Below, piece by piece: positions 10,521 through 21,158 of a DNA stretch of 64,000 bases. Numbering within the stretch: position 1 is the first letter of the stretch; each line of letters begins with the position of its first letter. The DNA is from Buxus sempervirens (Eukaryota; Streptophyta; Magnoliopsida; Buxales; Buxaceae), in the NCBI GenBank assembly GCA_947561395.2, contig OX387185.1, positions 20,486,366 through 20,550,365 on the forward strand. Reading direction: 5' to 3'. The translations under genes and the position numbers were made by a program. A model generated the notes under the pieces. It ran no database searches, had not been told where the DNA came from, and saw only the letters and a list, made by a program, of their open reading frames with translations.

Positions 10521-11359
10521 CCATTATCTCATCAAAACAATGAAAACATCCTCCACGTACATGGAGAGATCCGAGTAATTAGCTTAAACCAAAAATATTT
10601 TATTTTAAAGTCCTTCCTCAAAATATTGCATGAAATCTCCCTTGATAGTCAAAATTTAGTAAAACTGCCCAATCCCGGTTAAACCGACAAATCCGCATAT
10701 TGATACCAGAATTTAATACTGTTATTAAGCTTAGTCTTGAAACACTTATTTTATACTCAAACAGTAAAATTTTCGTACGAGTATTACCCTAACTCACTCT
10801 CTTTAACATAGACCAACGATGTCTTCTACTAACACATCTAACTCAATTTTATGAAAACCCAAGATTTCTACTTTTAGTTAATTTAATCTATAATGTTTTT
10901 CCATAATATATTCCCAAACAACTCAGATGTGATCTGAACCTAAAAGAAACCTTCACAATGATCTTTACTTTGAATTTTAATGCACATAGCTCACCTATAT
11001 CAAAATCTGAAAATATTCACCATGCTTATTGGACTAAAACCCCTCTTTTATACACTCATTTCAGCATCTATTATTTCACTCCAATCCCATTTTATCATCT
11101 CTAATTTATCCTTTAAGTAATTTCCCCAAATAAGTTTTACAAATTAAAAAGTATAGGTGCTGGACAGATTTCAGAACTCATAGGAACACTCAACTTATTA
11201 ACCTATACAGTTTTCTGATTTCAATCCTTAATACCTTAAATATTCTCTCAATTCCAGCATCTCTTATTTCCCAACGGTCCCTTAATAACTCCTAATTAAC
11301 TCCCAAAATAATCCCCCACAGATGGAACTTAAAACAAATACGAGAGTACTGGAAAAGAG

Positions 11360-11600
11360 CTTGGCGCCAACCTCTGGGGTAGGCACCACTCAGCGCATGG
11401 TCAATTTCTCCATTAATCCAGCATATCAACTAATAATTCTTCATACTATATTACAAACACTTAATTAACTCATCTAACTAGTATTTATAAACTAAAGATA
11501 TAAAATACAAGTTTTACTACAATAGCCGCACATGGCTATGAGAAATATAGCTGGCGCTAACCCCTGGAAGGGTTGGCGCCAGTCAGCCAACCTTGGCGCC
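11360..11600. repeat. Palindromes in LTR (GGCGCTAACCC...GGGTTGGCGCC)
   Basis: Arms at 11553-11563 and 11570-11580 pair with one mismatch. Further GGCGCC-containing segments lie at about 11363-11400 and 11583-11600. The place matches the GC-rich clusters of sister LTRs. Confidence 0.7.
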
Positions 11601-12045
11601 AGCACTCCTTTTACAAACATCAAATCCAGTTGAACAATTTGGTCTAGGACTGACCTGATCTTTGACTTCCAAACTTATTTCATCATAAACCTAACTCTTT
11701 AACAGATGTTTTGGCATTAAATCGGATTTAATTGAATCATTATAACTAGGCCAACTAACTTAGCTGCTAGCACCCTTCTTCAAACAAAAAATCAACTAAA
11801 ACATTCATAAACACCACTGTATATATATAACCTGATCAATTTTCTTCATTATTCCATCTCCATTAGATCAAAGCTCATTTAATTAAACAGTAACATACTG
11901 GTAAATTTAATTGAATCAAATTTTACTATTGCTCAAGGCTAGGCGCCAAAAAATTCTATAGAAACAGGGGTTCGACTGATCTCTAGTTCAAGACTGAATC
12001 TAATTTCAAATTAAATCATCTAAAACAAATTAGATTGTGCTACTC

Positions 12046-12047
12046 AC
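12046..12047 (-). other. 5' splice donor-like site in LTR leader
   Basis: Minus strand reads AAG|GTGAGTAGCAC, the same context as the donors at 8546 and 6274. It is followed by U-rich intron-like sequence. Confidence 0.45.
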
Positions 12048-13387
12048 CTTTGAACCTCGAATTACAGCTGCTGTAAACCTAATTGCACAATTAGATCCCT
12101 GAATCCTCCCTCCAAAATCAAACAAAGCACACTGTTTCTGCAAAAATTTAACATACAGATCAGATCCATTCGGATCTGAATTCCTCCTTCAGATTGGAGG
12201 AGATTTCCACGAATTTCTACCTAAATTAGCTAATCATACCTGAATTTCGAAACACAACTGTTCAGATTGCAGCTCCTGGATGAATTCAGGTTCTGACACA
12301 AGTAACTTCAATATTCTTTGATCAGAACCAAACGGCCATATCAACTCTCTTTGATCTCTTGAAACTCTCCAATTCAGATCTAGAAACCCTAGCTCCTTTT
12401 CCTCCTCTCTGAGAACTCCAAGTTCAGTTCGATCAAATGCCAAACGAACCAATGATTGAATTCACTTCAGTTTAAATAGTTGCCACCATACAGCAACTCA
12501 ATTCATGCTCCCCTGCTATGCCATCCTACCAGGCTCCCTACACCAGCAACCCAATTTAGCTTAATACCTCTTATTTTGTCACATCACCCGAACATACAAA
12601 CCAACTAAATAAAATTCCAGAAATTTTCTCATACCTTTTTAAATATAAATAGTCCATCCAATTCGACCAAAATCCCCGATTTAACTCCTTGATCTCCTTT
12701 CTCTGCAAAAATCACCAATTAACCTTAATTTAATCACTAAGCTAATATTTTTTATTTTCATAAAAATTAAGGATTTTACAACAGACCCGTCCCAGACCGT
12801 CACAGGTGGATCGATATACCTAATAAAATTCAAAGAATTTAAAGCATTTTCTTAACAGGTGCAAGTAGTAGAACAATTCATACTTGTGCATATCAAAAGT
12901 GTGTTTATATATAATTGAAAGGTAATAAGTCCCAAGGACTTCAATAATAATTACAAAATGTGGGTGACTAATCACTCCTCTCAAGTGTAAGGTCTACGAG
13001 TCCAAAAGAACTATACATGTACAACAAGATAAAATCCTAAGGCCTATAGTAGTCTTCCTCTCTATACCCAATAGCATTTTCCTTACCTCTATCCCCAGTC
13101 CGGTCCTTCACACCAGATGTCGATGGATCTAAAAAATAAGATGGTAAACAACTGTGAGACGGGTGTCTCAGTAAGCAACACATGCATGCGCGGGAAAACG
13201 CAATTCATGCTGATAATATCCGATGAAACCATGACATGCAGGGATTTGAAATCATAACTAATGTAATACAGTTCAGTGCCATACAATTGGTGCATACTTG
13301 TGCATAAGTGTACAGGTCATCAATTTATATTACTCATGTTCAACATTCATCATAGTAGATATTACAGGTTTCCAAGCTTGTGTGGAG

Positions 13388-13700
13388 GATGCTAGTTCAC
13401 TACCCCCAGATTGAGGTGGACAATGGTCCACTACCCCCAATTGAAGTGAACAGCACACACTACCCACCAATGCTCATATATTTAGTTGTTCATCATACCA
13501 GGTATCTCAAATTCCCAGGCTTTGTGGGGATGCTAATTGTCTATCTCCAGGTCAGGGTGAACAATGGTCCACTACCCCCAACCAAGATGAACCGCATACA
13601 CAACCCACTAAGACTTATTGTTGTGGAAGGGGCTAATCCACTACCCCCAATCGAGGTGAACAATGGTTCACTACCCCCAATTGAGGTGGACCACAACACG
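13388..13700. repeat. CTACCCCCAATTGAGGTGAAC-type repeat block
   Basis: Variants of CACTACCCCCA followed by ATTGAGGTGRACAATGG recur about every 30-35 bp, near 13398, 13431, 13570, 13640 and 13669. This keeps several frames open (13380-13814) without any sign of a protein. A second short repeat, GGGCCAATGCCCTTC/GGGTCAATGCCCTAA, follows at 13740-13895. Confidence 0.75.
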
Positions 13701-14289
13701 CTATCCACTGATACCAATCATACCACCAATTATCAAATAATGGGCCAATGCCCTTCATGTCATGCAATTCAATGCGGGCCAATGCCCTTCTCATATCATG
13801 TTAACAGTACATAGCATGGTAAACAAATGGGTCAATGCCCTAAATAAATCACATGACAGTACATAGCATGATAAACAAATGGGCCAATGCCCTAAATAAA
13901 TTACATGCTTACAACCGAAATCAAATGTAACATGATGTTCGTAGTGTTCAATGTGTATTTCAAGCCTCACTTTGGCAACCCAGGCCTCAATTCTTTTGAT
14001 ACTTGTGCAACTTGGTATTGACTCTTGTTTCCTATTTCTAAGGGTTATTTGGAAGGTGTTTGAAGTGGTAGAATCAAGTTATCCTACTTCTATAAGAATT
14101 TGGGACATAAACTCTCTATCAGACCTTCTTTAGCAAAACGTACCCAAAATCCTTGTTATTTGGAATTTTGAGATACTTCCAGTTGGAACACTCCCTAGAC
14201 ACCTAAATCTCACTTATACATGGATTGTATTTAAATAAAAACATTTGGTAGTTTAATCTGGGTTAAAAATCCAAAATTTGGTAAAACTG

Positions 14290-14465
14290 TACAGGGCGCT
14301 CGAGCTTGCTTCTAGCGGTTGCAAAACAGCTCTTGGGTTCCTCTGGTTCAGGTAGGTTGCTCGAAGAGTCGGTCGAGCAGCCATGCTTTATATCTAAATC
14401 TTAACAGGCCGCCTGATACCGTGCTCGAGTGGTAATTCATGCGCTTGGGCTTCTCGACAGTTCGC
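14290..14465. repeat. Palindromic GCTCGAG-rich segment of LTR
   Basis: GCGCTCGAGC at 14294, GTTGCTCGAAGAGTCGGTCGAGCAGCC near 14355 and GTGCTCGAG near 14420 form short inverted repeats. This is the counterpart of the GC-rich cluster in the other T-lineage LTRs. Confidence 0.6.
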
Positions 14466-14692
14466 GAAATCCGAACTTTTGGGATTTCTAGGTTTTCTCA
14501 AATCTCACTTGTTTTTTGTGTTTTTGGGCTCTAAATTGATCCTAACATGTGTGGTTATCTATTTCCTACAAAACCCATAAAAGAAATCCCTCCTATTTAC
14601 ACCAATAAACATTTTGATTCTTAAACCCTAGGTTTCCTCTATTGCATATGAAAATGGCCAAAATTGGCAAGAATAGGTTGGGGGTGTTGCTT

Positions 14693-14694
14693 AC
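14693..14694 (-). other. 5' splice donor-like site in LTR leader
   Basis: Minus strand reads GAG|GTAAGCAACACC, almost the same as the GAG|GTAAGTAGCA sites of other T-lineage LTRs. Confidence 0.45.
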
Positions 14695-15266
14695 CTCTTG
14701 CAATCACTCAAGCAAGCTTCCTAGCTTCCAATGCAACCCACGAGCAGCACCTTGCTTCCTTGGTTGCTTGCTCCATGAATCTCCAACCCCAAAACCTCCA
14801 AACGAAAATGGCAACTTGGGTTCCTTCTTTCTCTTCTTGCAAGGGTTTCTTCAAATGGGTTCAAAGTGAATGGGATGTGATAAGGAGAGAAGAATAAGGA
14901 GAAGATGAAGAAGAAATGTGAGTGAGAGAGGAGGAGATGAAGAGGGAAAGAGGGTTGGGTGGTTTGGTCGAATGGGGCTTTCCTTTTGTTTTTTTCCACA
15001 CTTAAGCAACTCCCACAAAACACCATGATTTACATCTTTGCCACTGTCCTCCTATTTGCACCCAACACAACACTTAGCCATTTTTTTCTCACAATATTAA
15101 ATCGTATTTAAGACTCGGGGGATTGCTCACCTTCATAGGCTACTAACAAGCCTGGACTTAGCCACTTGACTGGCTTCAAACTTGGGCTTCTCCAGCTTCA
15201 CCTACACAACAACTTCACTGATTAGGGTGTGCTAGTGGTATTGGAAATCTGGGGTTCCACAATAAG

Positions 15267-15720
15267 GTTTTCTTGAAGGTATCCTCATCTCGAGGTATAT
15301 GGAGATTTTGCAAGAAAGGCAAGTTATCTCCAAGGTTCATAGGCCCATTTGAGATTATTGGCATAGTGGGACTAGTGACTTATCATTTGGTACTACCGGC
15401 ACAGTTGAAGGGAGTTCATAATGTATTTCATGTATCGATGTTGAAGCAGTATGTGCATGATCCTAGTCATATTATACAATACGAGCCACTAGTGATACAT
15501 GAGGATTTGACATTTAAGGAACATCCAATTCAGATATTGAATAGACGTGAACAAGTTCTACGTACCAAGGTAATTCCAGTAGTAAAGGTATTATAGCATA
15601 ACCATACAGCGGAGGACGCCACTTAGGAGTTGGAGTCAGAGATAAAGACAAAGTATCCACAACTAATTCCCAGAGTTACAAGGTAAATTTCAAGGATGAA
15701 AAATTTCTTTTAGGAGGGTA
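15267..15720 (+). pseudogene. pol: Integrase C-terminus and chromodomain-like tail, element I
   Basis: The frame reads FLKVSSSRGIWRF, KGKLSPRFIGPFEI, VTYHLVLPAQL, GVHNVFHVSMLKQYVHDPSH, then EDLTFKEHPIQILNRREQVLR and KVIPVVKVL. This is the conserved C-terminal part of plant chromovirus integrases leading into the chromodomain. Stops follow (TAG at 15594-15596), two of them at positions that are tryptophan in the family. The end overlaps the polypurine tract before the 3' LTR at 15724. Confidence 0.88.
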
Positions 15721-15723
15721 GGA
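15711..15723 (+). other. Polypurine tract of element I
   Basis: TAGGAGGGTAGGA directly precedes the LTR start TGTAAAACCCC at 15724, the expected plus-strand priming site. The sister element has AGGGGGTAGGA at 26769-26779. Confidence 0.8.
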
Positions 15724-16240
15724 TGTAAAACCCCAAAATTTTCCAGATTCAATTAATAATTATTATTGGATTATCTATGATGATTTTAGCTAATCCATGA
15801 ATGAATTCTCATAGGTGATCATGTCGAGGAAGAAGATCCGTAATTTGAGGCAAATCAAATAGTTGGATCTTAAGATCAAAGGTAAATATCATTTAAAGAT
15901 TTATTTTAAATTTTATTGGTGGAATCTATAGAGAATGATGCACATGAGGAGCATGGAATTAAAATTATTTAATTAGAATTATTTTAGGAATGATTTGGAC
16001 ATATGCATGCAGTTAGGTAAGTTTCGTTTAGGAGTTGTAATATTTTGGGAAACCTTCTATAGAGTTGGACATGCAATTGAGATTGGAGAAGAATCCTAAA
16101 ACTTGTTTCTTTTTGCCTTCGTTGACTAAAGAAGAGAGGGAGAACCCTAGCAAAGTTTACCTGGTGTTGAAGAGAGAGGAGCTGGTTCTGAGTTGCAGAA
16201 GAAAGGAAGAACAGAGTTGTCTATTCTAGTCGATTAGGAG

Positions 16241-16242
16241 GT
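16241..16242 (+). other. 5' splice donor-like site in LTR leader
   Basis: GGAG|GTAAGTAGCACACC is a consensus donor. The same GAG|GTAAGTAGCA is found at 28337 in the LTR of element II. Confidence 0.5.
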
Positions 16243-17257
16243 AAGTAGCACACCTTTACAACTAAAAACTTACATGGTTTCTAGATTAGCCACTTGATCA
16301 AACTTCGTATATGTTTTACAGTGATATTCTTGGTATTTTTGCATGAATTTGATGGATTTATTTGAGGAATAAAGAGTAGAAAAATAAAGATAGATCATCT
16401 TGTTCATATTTCTATTTTGATAAATTTTTGGACAAAAAGTTATATTTTTAATCAAAAATTTTGGTTAGCAAATGTTTAGATTGATTCAGTATGTTTTAAC
16501 AATGATTTTAGATGTATTGGAATTGGTTTGGATCAATGGAATCATTTTTGTAAGTTTGAAATAGAAAAATCAGAAATTGTGGAATTTCCAATTTTTCGCG
16601 AATTATAACGAGCGCCCGATATTTGGCTCGAGCGCAAACTAAGGCGCCCTGTTATAATGTAAGGCCACCTGACTTAGTTCGAGCGTCAATTCAGGTGCCT
16701 TGTGTGCGCACGTCGTAACACCGCACCGTGAGGCGCACAGATAAGGTGCGTGCCTCTGGATGGGTAAAAAGGTAGTTTGGAGTCGCTACTGCCTGATGGG
16801 GTGCAGGTAGACACCTGGGTGCCTATGTTTGTCTATTAAGGCGTGGTCTGCGGCTAGAGATTCTCAGCAAGTTCTCAGTTACGGTTCAGGGAAGTCCGTA
16901 GACACCCCGGTCCACCCTGTTAAATGACGGGTCCCATAGGTTTTCCTGGTTTGAGTCAACTTTAGTCTCTCATTCACCCGATTCCTAATCCAGCATTCAA
17001 TTTGGTTAAGTCTGGCGGACCACTTGAGCAGTGTGGGTCCCTTTACTTGATTTTATCTTCTTAGCTTAGAATTAGATGAGTCTGATTGGGTGGACCCCGT
17101 TGGAGGGCCCACAAAGCCAGGGTGGGCCCATCCGAGCCCACAGCCTCAAAATGGATTTGGGTTGACCCTAAAAACCCCATAGGTCGGGTCATGTGCATTC
17201 AAGTCGGATGGAGTCCAACCGGGTCTCAAAAATGGATTTTTAAGGGATTCTGGGAAC

Positions 17258-17340
17258 TAACCGCACCTCCTGTGCGGTCAAGGTGCAACCGCAGATCAAG
17301 TGCGATTTCGCCCAAACCGCTCTGAGTATGCGGTTTGGGC
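17258..17340. repeat. ACCGCA/TGCGGT palindromes
   Basis: ACCGCACCTCCTGTGCGGT at 17260-17278 and AACCGCTCTGAGTATGCGGTTT near 17317-17338 are inverted repeats with short loops, in the transcribed part of the reversed LTR. A second group lies at 18508-18750. Confidence 0.8.
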
Positions 17341-18213
17341 CCGGAAATCCAAGAAAAAGCCAAAATGGCCTCAGGATTCAGCTCGGCTTCTCTCTAGGGT
17401 GTTCCAATAGTCCTGTAGGCCCCTGTGTGGGCCCACAGTGGTTCAGAGAATGGGGAATCACCCCATTTGGTGTCTTTTGGGAGCTTTACAACAAAGAGGA
17501 AGAAGGGGAGAGGCATGGGATGCTGCCTCCTCTCATTTGAGCCACATGCAGCAATTAAACAGGGGCCATGAGGTCCCTGTGGTGGTCTTTAACACACTCA
17601 GAACAATAGCCAAACAAAACCAAAGAAAGTCGCAATATGACAAGATCTAGTGCATGCCTTGGTTCAAGGTAACTACCACATGAATCTCCGCACACCATGC
17701 ACATGTAAGAGGTACTTGAGTTGCTGGGGCAGCAGCTGTACAAGGGGTAAGGGAACATGAAAATTGGGGGCTTACACATGCATACCCATCCTGGGTTATT
17801 AGCTTCGAAGCATACAAGTAAGAGAGCACATAGCAATCAACAAAATCAACCAGAAGAAAGTTAGTAAGAATGAGGGAGAAGAGCAACCACCAGAAGGGAA
17901 ATATGGGGGATTACATGGGATACAAGAGATTTTTGAAGAGAGGGAACATTCTCCCTATGTGAATGAGTGAAATCAGCAGCCATGTAGAACCATAGAGACC
18001 TATAAAATGCATAGAAAAACACTCTCCTCCTTCCTAGAGGCCATACGCATGGTCCATCCCTTACCATGGGACCAACTTACCTTGATGGAGGCCTACGAGG
18101 GGTGGAGAACATGCCATAACAGCAAGGTGACACTTCATGAACATAGGTTAGCCCAAACTAACCCCAAATGCACTTTTATTCATATATGATAACAAAATGT
18201 AGAGGGAAACCTC

Positions 18214-18493
18214 ACCTTGGGGTTCAAAGACCCTTTGAAATGTAGTTGAGGCTCCTGGAGACACCAAGAGAGCTGGAGAGTCTCCCTCCAACCACCAACA
18301 GCAGGTACCCTCCTTCTTCTCCAAGTTCTTGAGTGGGGGAGGGGTAAAATGGTTAAGCAAGAAGGTATTTGTGGTTCATAGGGCAAAGAGGGGTGAAAGT
18401 GGGGGGTTTTGGATCAGAGGGTGTGGGGAAGAAGAGGTGGAAGCAGTCCAAAAGAAGCCAGCCCCTGTCTACTATTCGGATTTTCTATTTATA
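18214..18493 (-). promoter_or_regulatory. LTR promoter and leader: TATA box plus 5' splice donor
   Basis: Minus-strand CTATAAATAG is at about 18485-18494. CCAAG|GTGAGG has its GT at 18214-18215, about 270 bp downstream. Homologous sites are in the Ogre-type LTRs at 35607 and 45335. Confidence 0.5.
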
Positions 18494-18507
18494 GAACACA
18501 GAGACAA

Positions 18508-18750
18508 AACCGCACACTCGGTGCGGTTGGGCCGAAAATGAACAGTAACTGCATAGTATGTGCGGTTTGGTCGAAACCGCAGGATATGTACGGTTTTGGC
18601 CCTGTCTTTTCAGCAATGATTAGGAGACAAACTGGTCAGGCACAGTCTGGCATGCCATGCAACCGCATTGTAAGTGCGGTTACTTTTCGCGCGTCGCTTA
18701 CGCTGATTGGCTCGCGCAAGCGGTGGCCAAAAAAGCGACCATAATTCATA
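18508..18750. repeat. Palindromes AACCGCA...TGCGGTT upstream of the TATA box
   Basis: Inverted repeats such as ACCGCACACTCGGTGCGGT (about 18510-18528), TGTGCGGTTTGGTCGAAACCGCA near 18560 and AACCGCATTGTAAGTGCGGTT near 18660 stand upstream of the minus-strand TATA box. Each unit keeps the arms but changes the loop. Confidence 0.8.
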
Positions 18751-19159
18751 TGCGGTCACGAATTTTTCTCCCTCTTTTTTGGTTGTGCTTACGGCTGAGG
18801 TGACTCAGCCACCCACTCAAACGAATTATACTTCCCCAATTTTTATTATTTCCCTATTTGTCTTAATTAGTTTAATTAAGATATTTTAACTTTGACTGAT
18901 TTGCCCTAGGGACTGTTTTGCTCATATCTTCTCCATCTAGGCTCCGATTCCTGCAAACTTAATTGCGTTGGAACCGTGTCAGGATGCTCTACCCATTGGG
19001 ATAGGGTATAGCAACCAATTTGGGCTCAGGGGAAGTCACCTTTTGTTCCTTAGGGTTTTAACCTGTCTTTTAGGATTTTTCTTTCTGCCTTTTAGGAGGG
19101 GTGCAAAAATGAGGTGCTTACACCTTGCTTGTGTATACTTTTTGTCCTAAAAACCAGTA

Positions 19160-19924
19160 TTGACGAGTTTGGCAAGACTTTGGCCAGCTCCTCTATCCCA
19201 TTTGACTAAGAAGGCAGTCAAGTTTACACGGGATGAACAGTGTGAGTAGAGTTTTCAAGAGCTTAAGCAAAGATTGACTACAACCCCGGTGTTGATTATT
19301 CCTTCTGAGAATGAAGGATTCACCATATATTGTGATGCATCTAAGATTGAATTGGGCTATGTGCTTATGCAACAGGGTAGATTGGTTTCTTATGCCTCTA
19401 GGTTATTGAGACCCCATGAGAAGAACTATCCTACTCATGATTTGGAGTTCGCAGCGATTTTTTTTGCTCTTAAGATTTGGAGACATTACTTGTATGGAGC
19501 TCAGTTTGAGATTTATTCTGATCATAAGAGTCTGAGATACATATTCTCACAGAAGGAGCTGAACATGAGGTAGAGACGGTGGATAGATTTGCTTAAGGAT
19601 TTTAGATGTACTATTCACTACCACCCAGGCAAGGCTAATGTGGTAGCAGATGCATTGAGTCGTAGAGGTATGGCGAAGGATCATGTAGCTACTCTGGCTA
19701 TCATGATGACTAGTTATTGCCGTTTGGTTTCAGAGGTCAGAGATTGGCAGGCAGAGTTAACTTTTCCTAATGAAGGTGTTATTTTGGATAGGGTTCAGGT
19801 GGAGCCAGATTTGATTCAAAGGATACATGATAAGCAAGCAAGTGATGCTAGTTTGGCTAAGACCATGGAGTTGGTCCATGCAAATGCAGATGAGGCCAAA
19901 GACTTTGAGGTCAGGGATGGCATG
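19160..19924 (+). pseudogene. pol: RNase H region of T-lineage element II
   Basis: The translation shows [14 protein letters not shown], then RNase H blocks with catalytic residues: YCDAS (D), HDLEFAA (E), [10 protein letters not shown] (D) and ADALSRR (last D). [20 protein letters not shown] and [15 protein letters not shown] are typical of plant Ty3/gypsy RNase H. In-frame TAG codons at 19247-19249 and 19571-19573 break it. The upstream reverse transcriptase is missing; the left edge joins a truncated LTR. The frame continues, across the solo LTR at 19925, at 22901. Confidence 0.9.
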
Positions 19925-20484
19925 TGTAAAACCCCGAATTTCCACCTAATAAATAAATAAATAATAAATAAAAGAAAAATGAGTTAAGTGAAGATTTAGA
20001 GGTAAGTAGTTCAAATAGGTCATAAATTGTAAATAAAGAAAGAATTTTTAATGAAATTAGCCTAAAAGAATAAAAAGGGTATTTTGGTAATTTTTAGAAA
20101 AGGGTAATTAATAATTAGATAATTGAATAATAACTAGAATTAGAAAATAGAAGGAAATAATTTATTTTGACAATTTAGAAATTAAAAGAAATTAATAAAA
20201 GCCTAAAAGTGGGAAAAAGGGTAATTAGGAGATTTCACATCTTAATTTGGAGAAAATAATGTTTTAGGTGATAATAATGTTTAACTAAATGTTTTGCACG
20301 AAAATAGGTTATAAATAGGAGTTTAGATAATAAGAAACTTAATTAGGATTGTTTAAGTAGAAAAATAGAAGGTGGAGAAAAAGTAGGAATTAAATTAGAA
20401 GGATTAGACTTTAACTAGACCATGGTTGGGTTAGCCCAAATTAAATTAGCCAATTAGGGTTGGTTTAGGATTTCTAAAACTTAG

Positions 20485-20785
20485 TATAAATAGGAAACTA
20501 AGGTTAGACAAGAGGGAAATTTCGTGGGTTATTATTGAGAGAAAAGAGGGAGAGAAAGGAAGAAGGTGGCTAATGGAGGTGTCTGTCCAGCCATCATCAA
20601 AACACGATCGGGGAAAATCCATACGGTGGATCGCCTTCAAATTTGGAGGTTTTGTTCATCACTGATGTAACTACATTATGTACGGTGGAGATTAGAATTG
20701 GAGAACTCTAGGTTGGTGCGGTTTGGAGCAGAAGTCAGGTCCATAATTAGAAGCTTCAATGGAAGAAGGATTTAGCTTATAAGGC
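20485..20785 (+). promoter_or_regulatory. LTR promoter and leader: TATA box plus GC-type splice donor
   Basis: TATAAATAGG is at 20485-20494. AAG|GCAAGTAGTAACCC at 20784 is homologous to the GAG|GTAAGTAGCAACCC sites of sister LTRs but has GC in place of GT, as in the minor class of plant GC-AG introns. Confidence 0.45.
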
Positions 20786-21118
20786 AAGTAGTAACCCTTG
20801 GAAAACGTGAGGAACTGCATGATTTTGATTTCTGTGATTTCATATGGTTAGAATGGATTAGACGGAATTGTATTTACATGGAATCAAGTTGCTTATATTT
20901 TCATGATTTGTATTCTTGATGGATTTATCAAATTAAAGAAGAAAGCTTAGTTGGATTATGTAATAAAGGTAGGAGGGTATTTAATTTATAAAAATTACTC
21001 TAGAAGGCTCTAGGTATGTTTCAGAAGGTTTGTAGATTAATTTAGACCAAGAAAACATATAGAAAAGGCCTAAAAATTCTAACTTTAAAAATCTGGAAAA
21101 TTCTGTTTAATTTTGCAC

Positions 21119-21158
21119 GAGCGCCTAGGATCACCCAGCCCTGCAGAGGTAGGCGCTC
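21119..21158. repeat. GAGCGCCT...AGGCGCTC palindrome
   Basis: The 8-bp arms pair perfectly around a 24-base loop. This is the single GC-rich inverted repeat of this LTR, about 630 bp downstream of the TATA box. Confidence 0.8.

Larger units (their letters stand above)
9462..12780 (-). mobile_element. Nested solo LTR, Tekay-like, reversed, TSD ACAGA
   Basis: The 3319-bp LTR begins TGTAACGCCCTAGATCCG and ends AAGGATTTTACA, with ACAGA at 9457-9461 and 12781-12785. It sits 41 bp inside the LTR at 9421. It shares its GAGTACACG repeat block with the LTR at 61800, so those two form a subfamily. The minus-strand donor-like site AAG|GTGAGTAGCAC is at 12046-12047; the TATA region near 12470 is weak (TATTTAAA). 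Confidence 0.93.
9421..15261 (-). mobile_element. Solo LTR, reversed, TSD ATAAG (holds a nested LTR)
   Basis: It starts TGTGATGCCCCAG and ends GGGGTTCCACA, with ATAAG at 9416-9420 and 15262-15266 and pol sequence on both sides. Without the nested LTR (9462-12780) it is about 2.5 kb. Its ends differ from the other T-lineage LTRs but the layout is the same: minus-strand donor-like GAG|GTAAGCAAC at 14693-14694, palindromic GAGCG sequence at 14290-14465 and a repeat block at 13388-13700. A related but separate subfamily is likely. Confidence 0.9.
16703..19122 (-). mobile_element. Solo LTR, Ogre/Tat-like, reversed, TSD CCTTG
   Basis: The 2420-bp LTR begins TGTGCGCACG and ends GAGGTGCTTACA on the plus strand, flanked by perfect CCTTG at 16698-16702 and 19123-19127. 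On the minus strand it starts TGTAAGCACCTC, has TATAAAT at 18487-18493, a donor-like site at 18214-18215, and ends with the common Ogre-type tail including TAGCGACTCC (16779-16788). Hairpins of the type AACCGCA...TGCGGTT are scattered through it. Open frames inside are not supported as genes. Confidence 0.93.
15724..19158 (+). mobile_element. 3' LTR of T-lineage element I, split and truncated
   Basis: It starts TGTAAAACCCC after a polypurine tract. The LTR runs to 16702, is interrupted by the reversed Ogre-type LTR at 16703-19122, and resumes for only about 31 bp (19128-19158), where it still aligns with the LTR at 29031 (GCCTGTGTGTTTTAAAAAC near 30377). There it joins RNase H sequence of element II. 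More than 1 kb of LTR 3' sequence is missing. It carries a donor-like site at 16241 and palindromic GAGCGCC sequence at 16609-16700. Confidence 0.8.
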
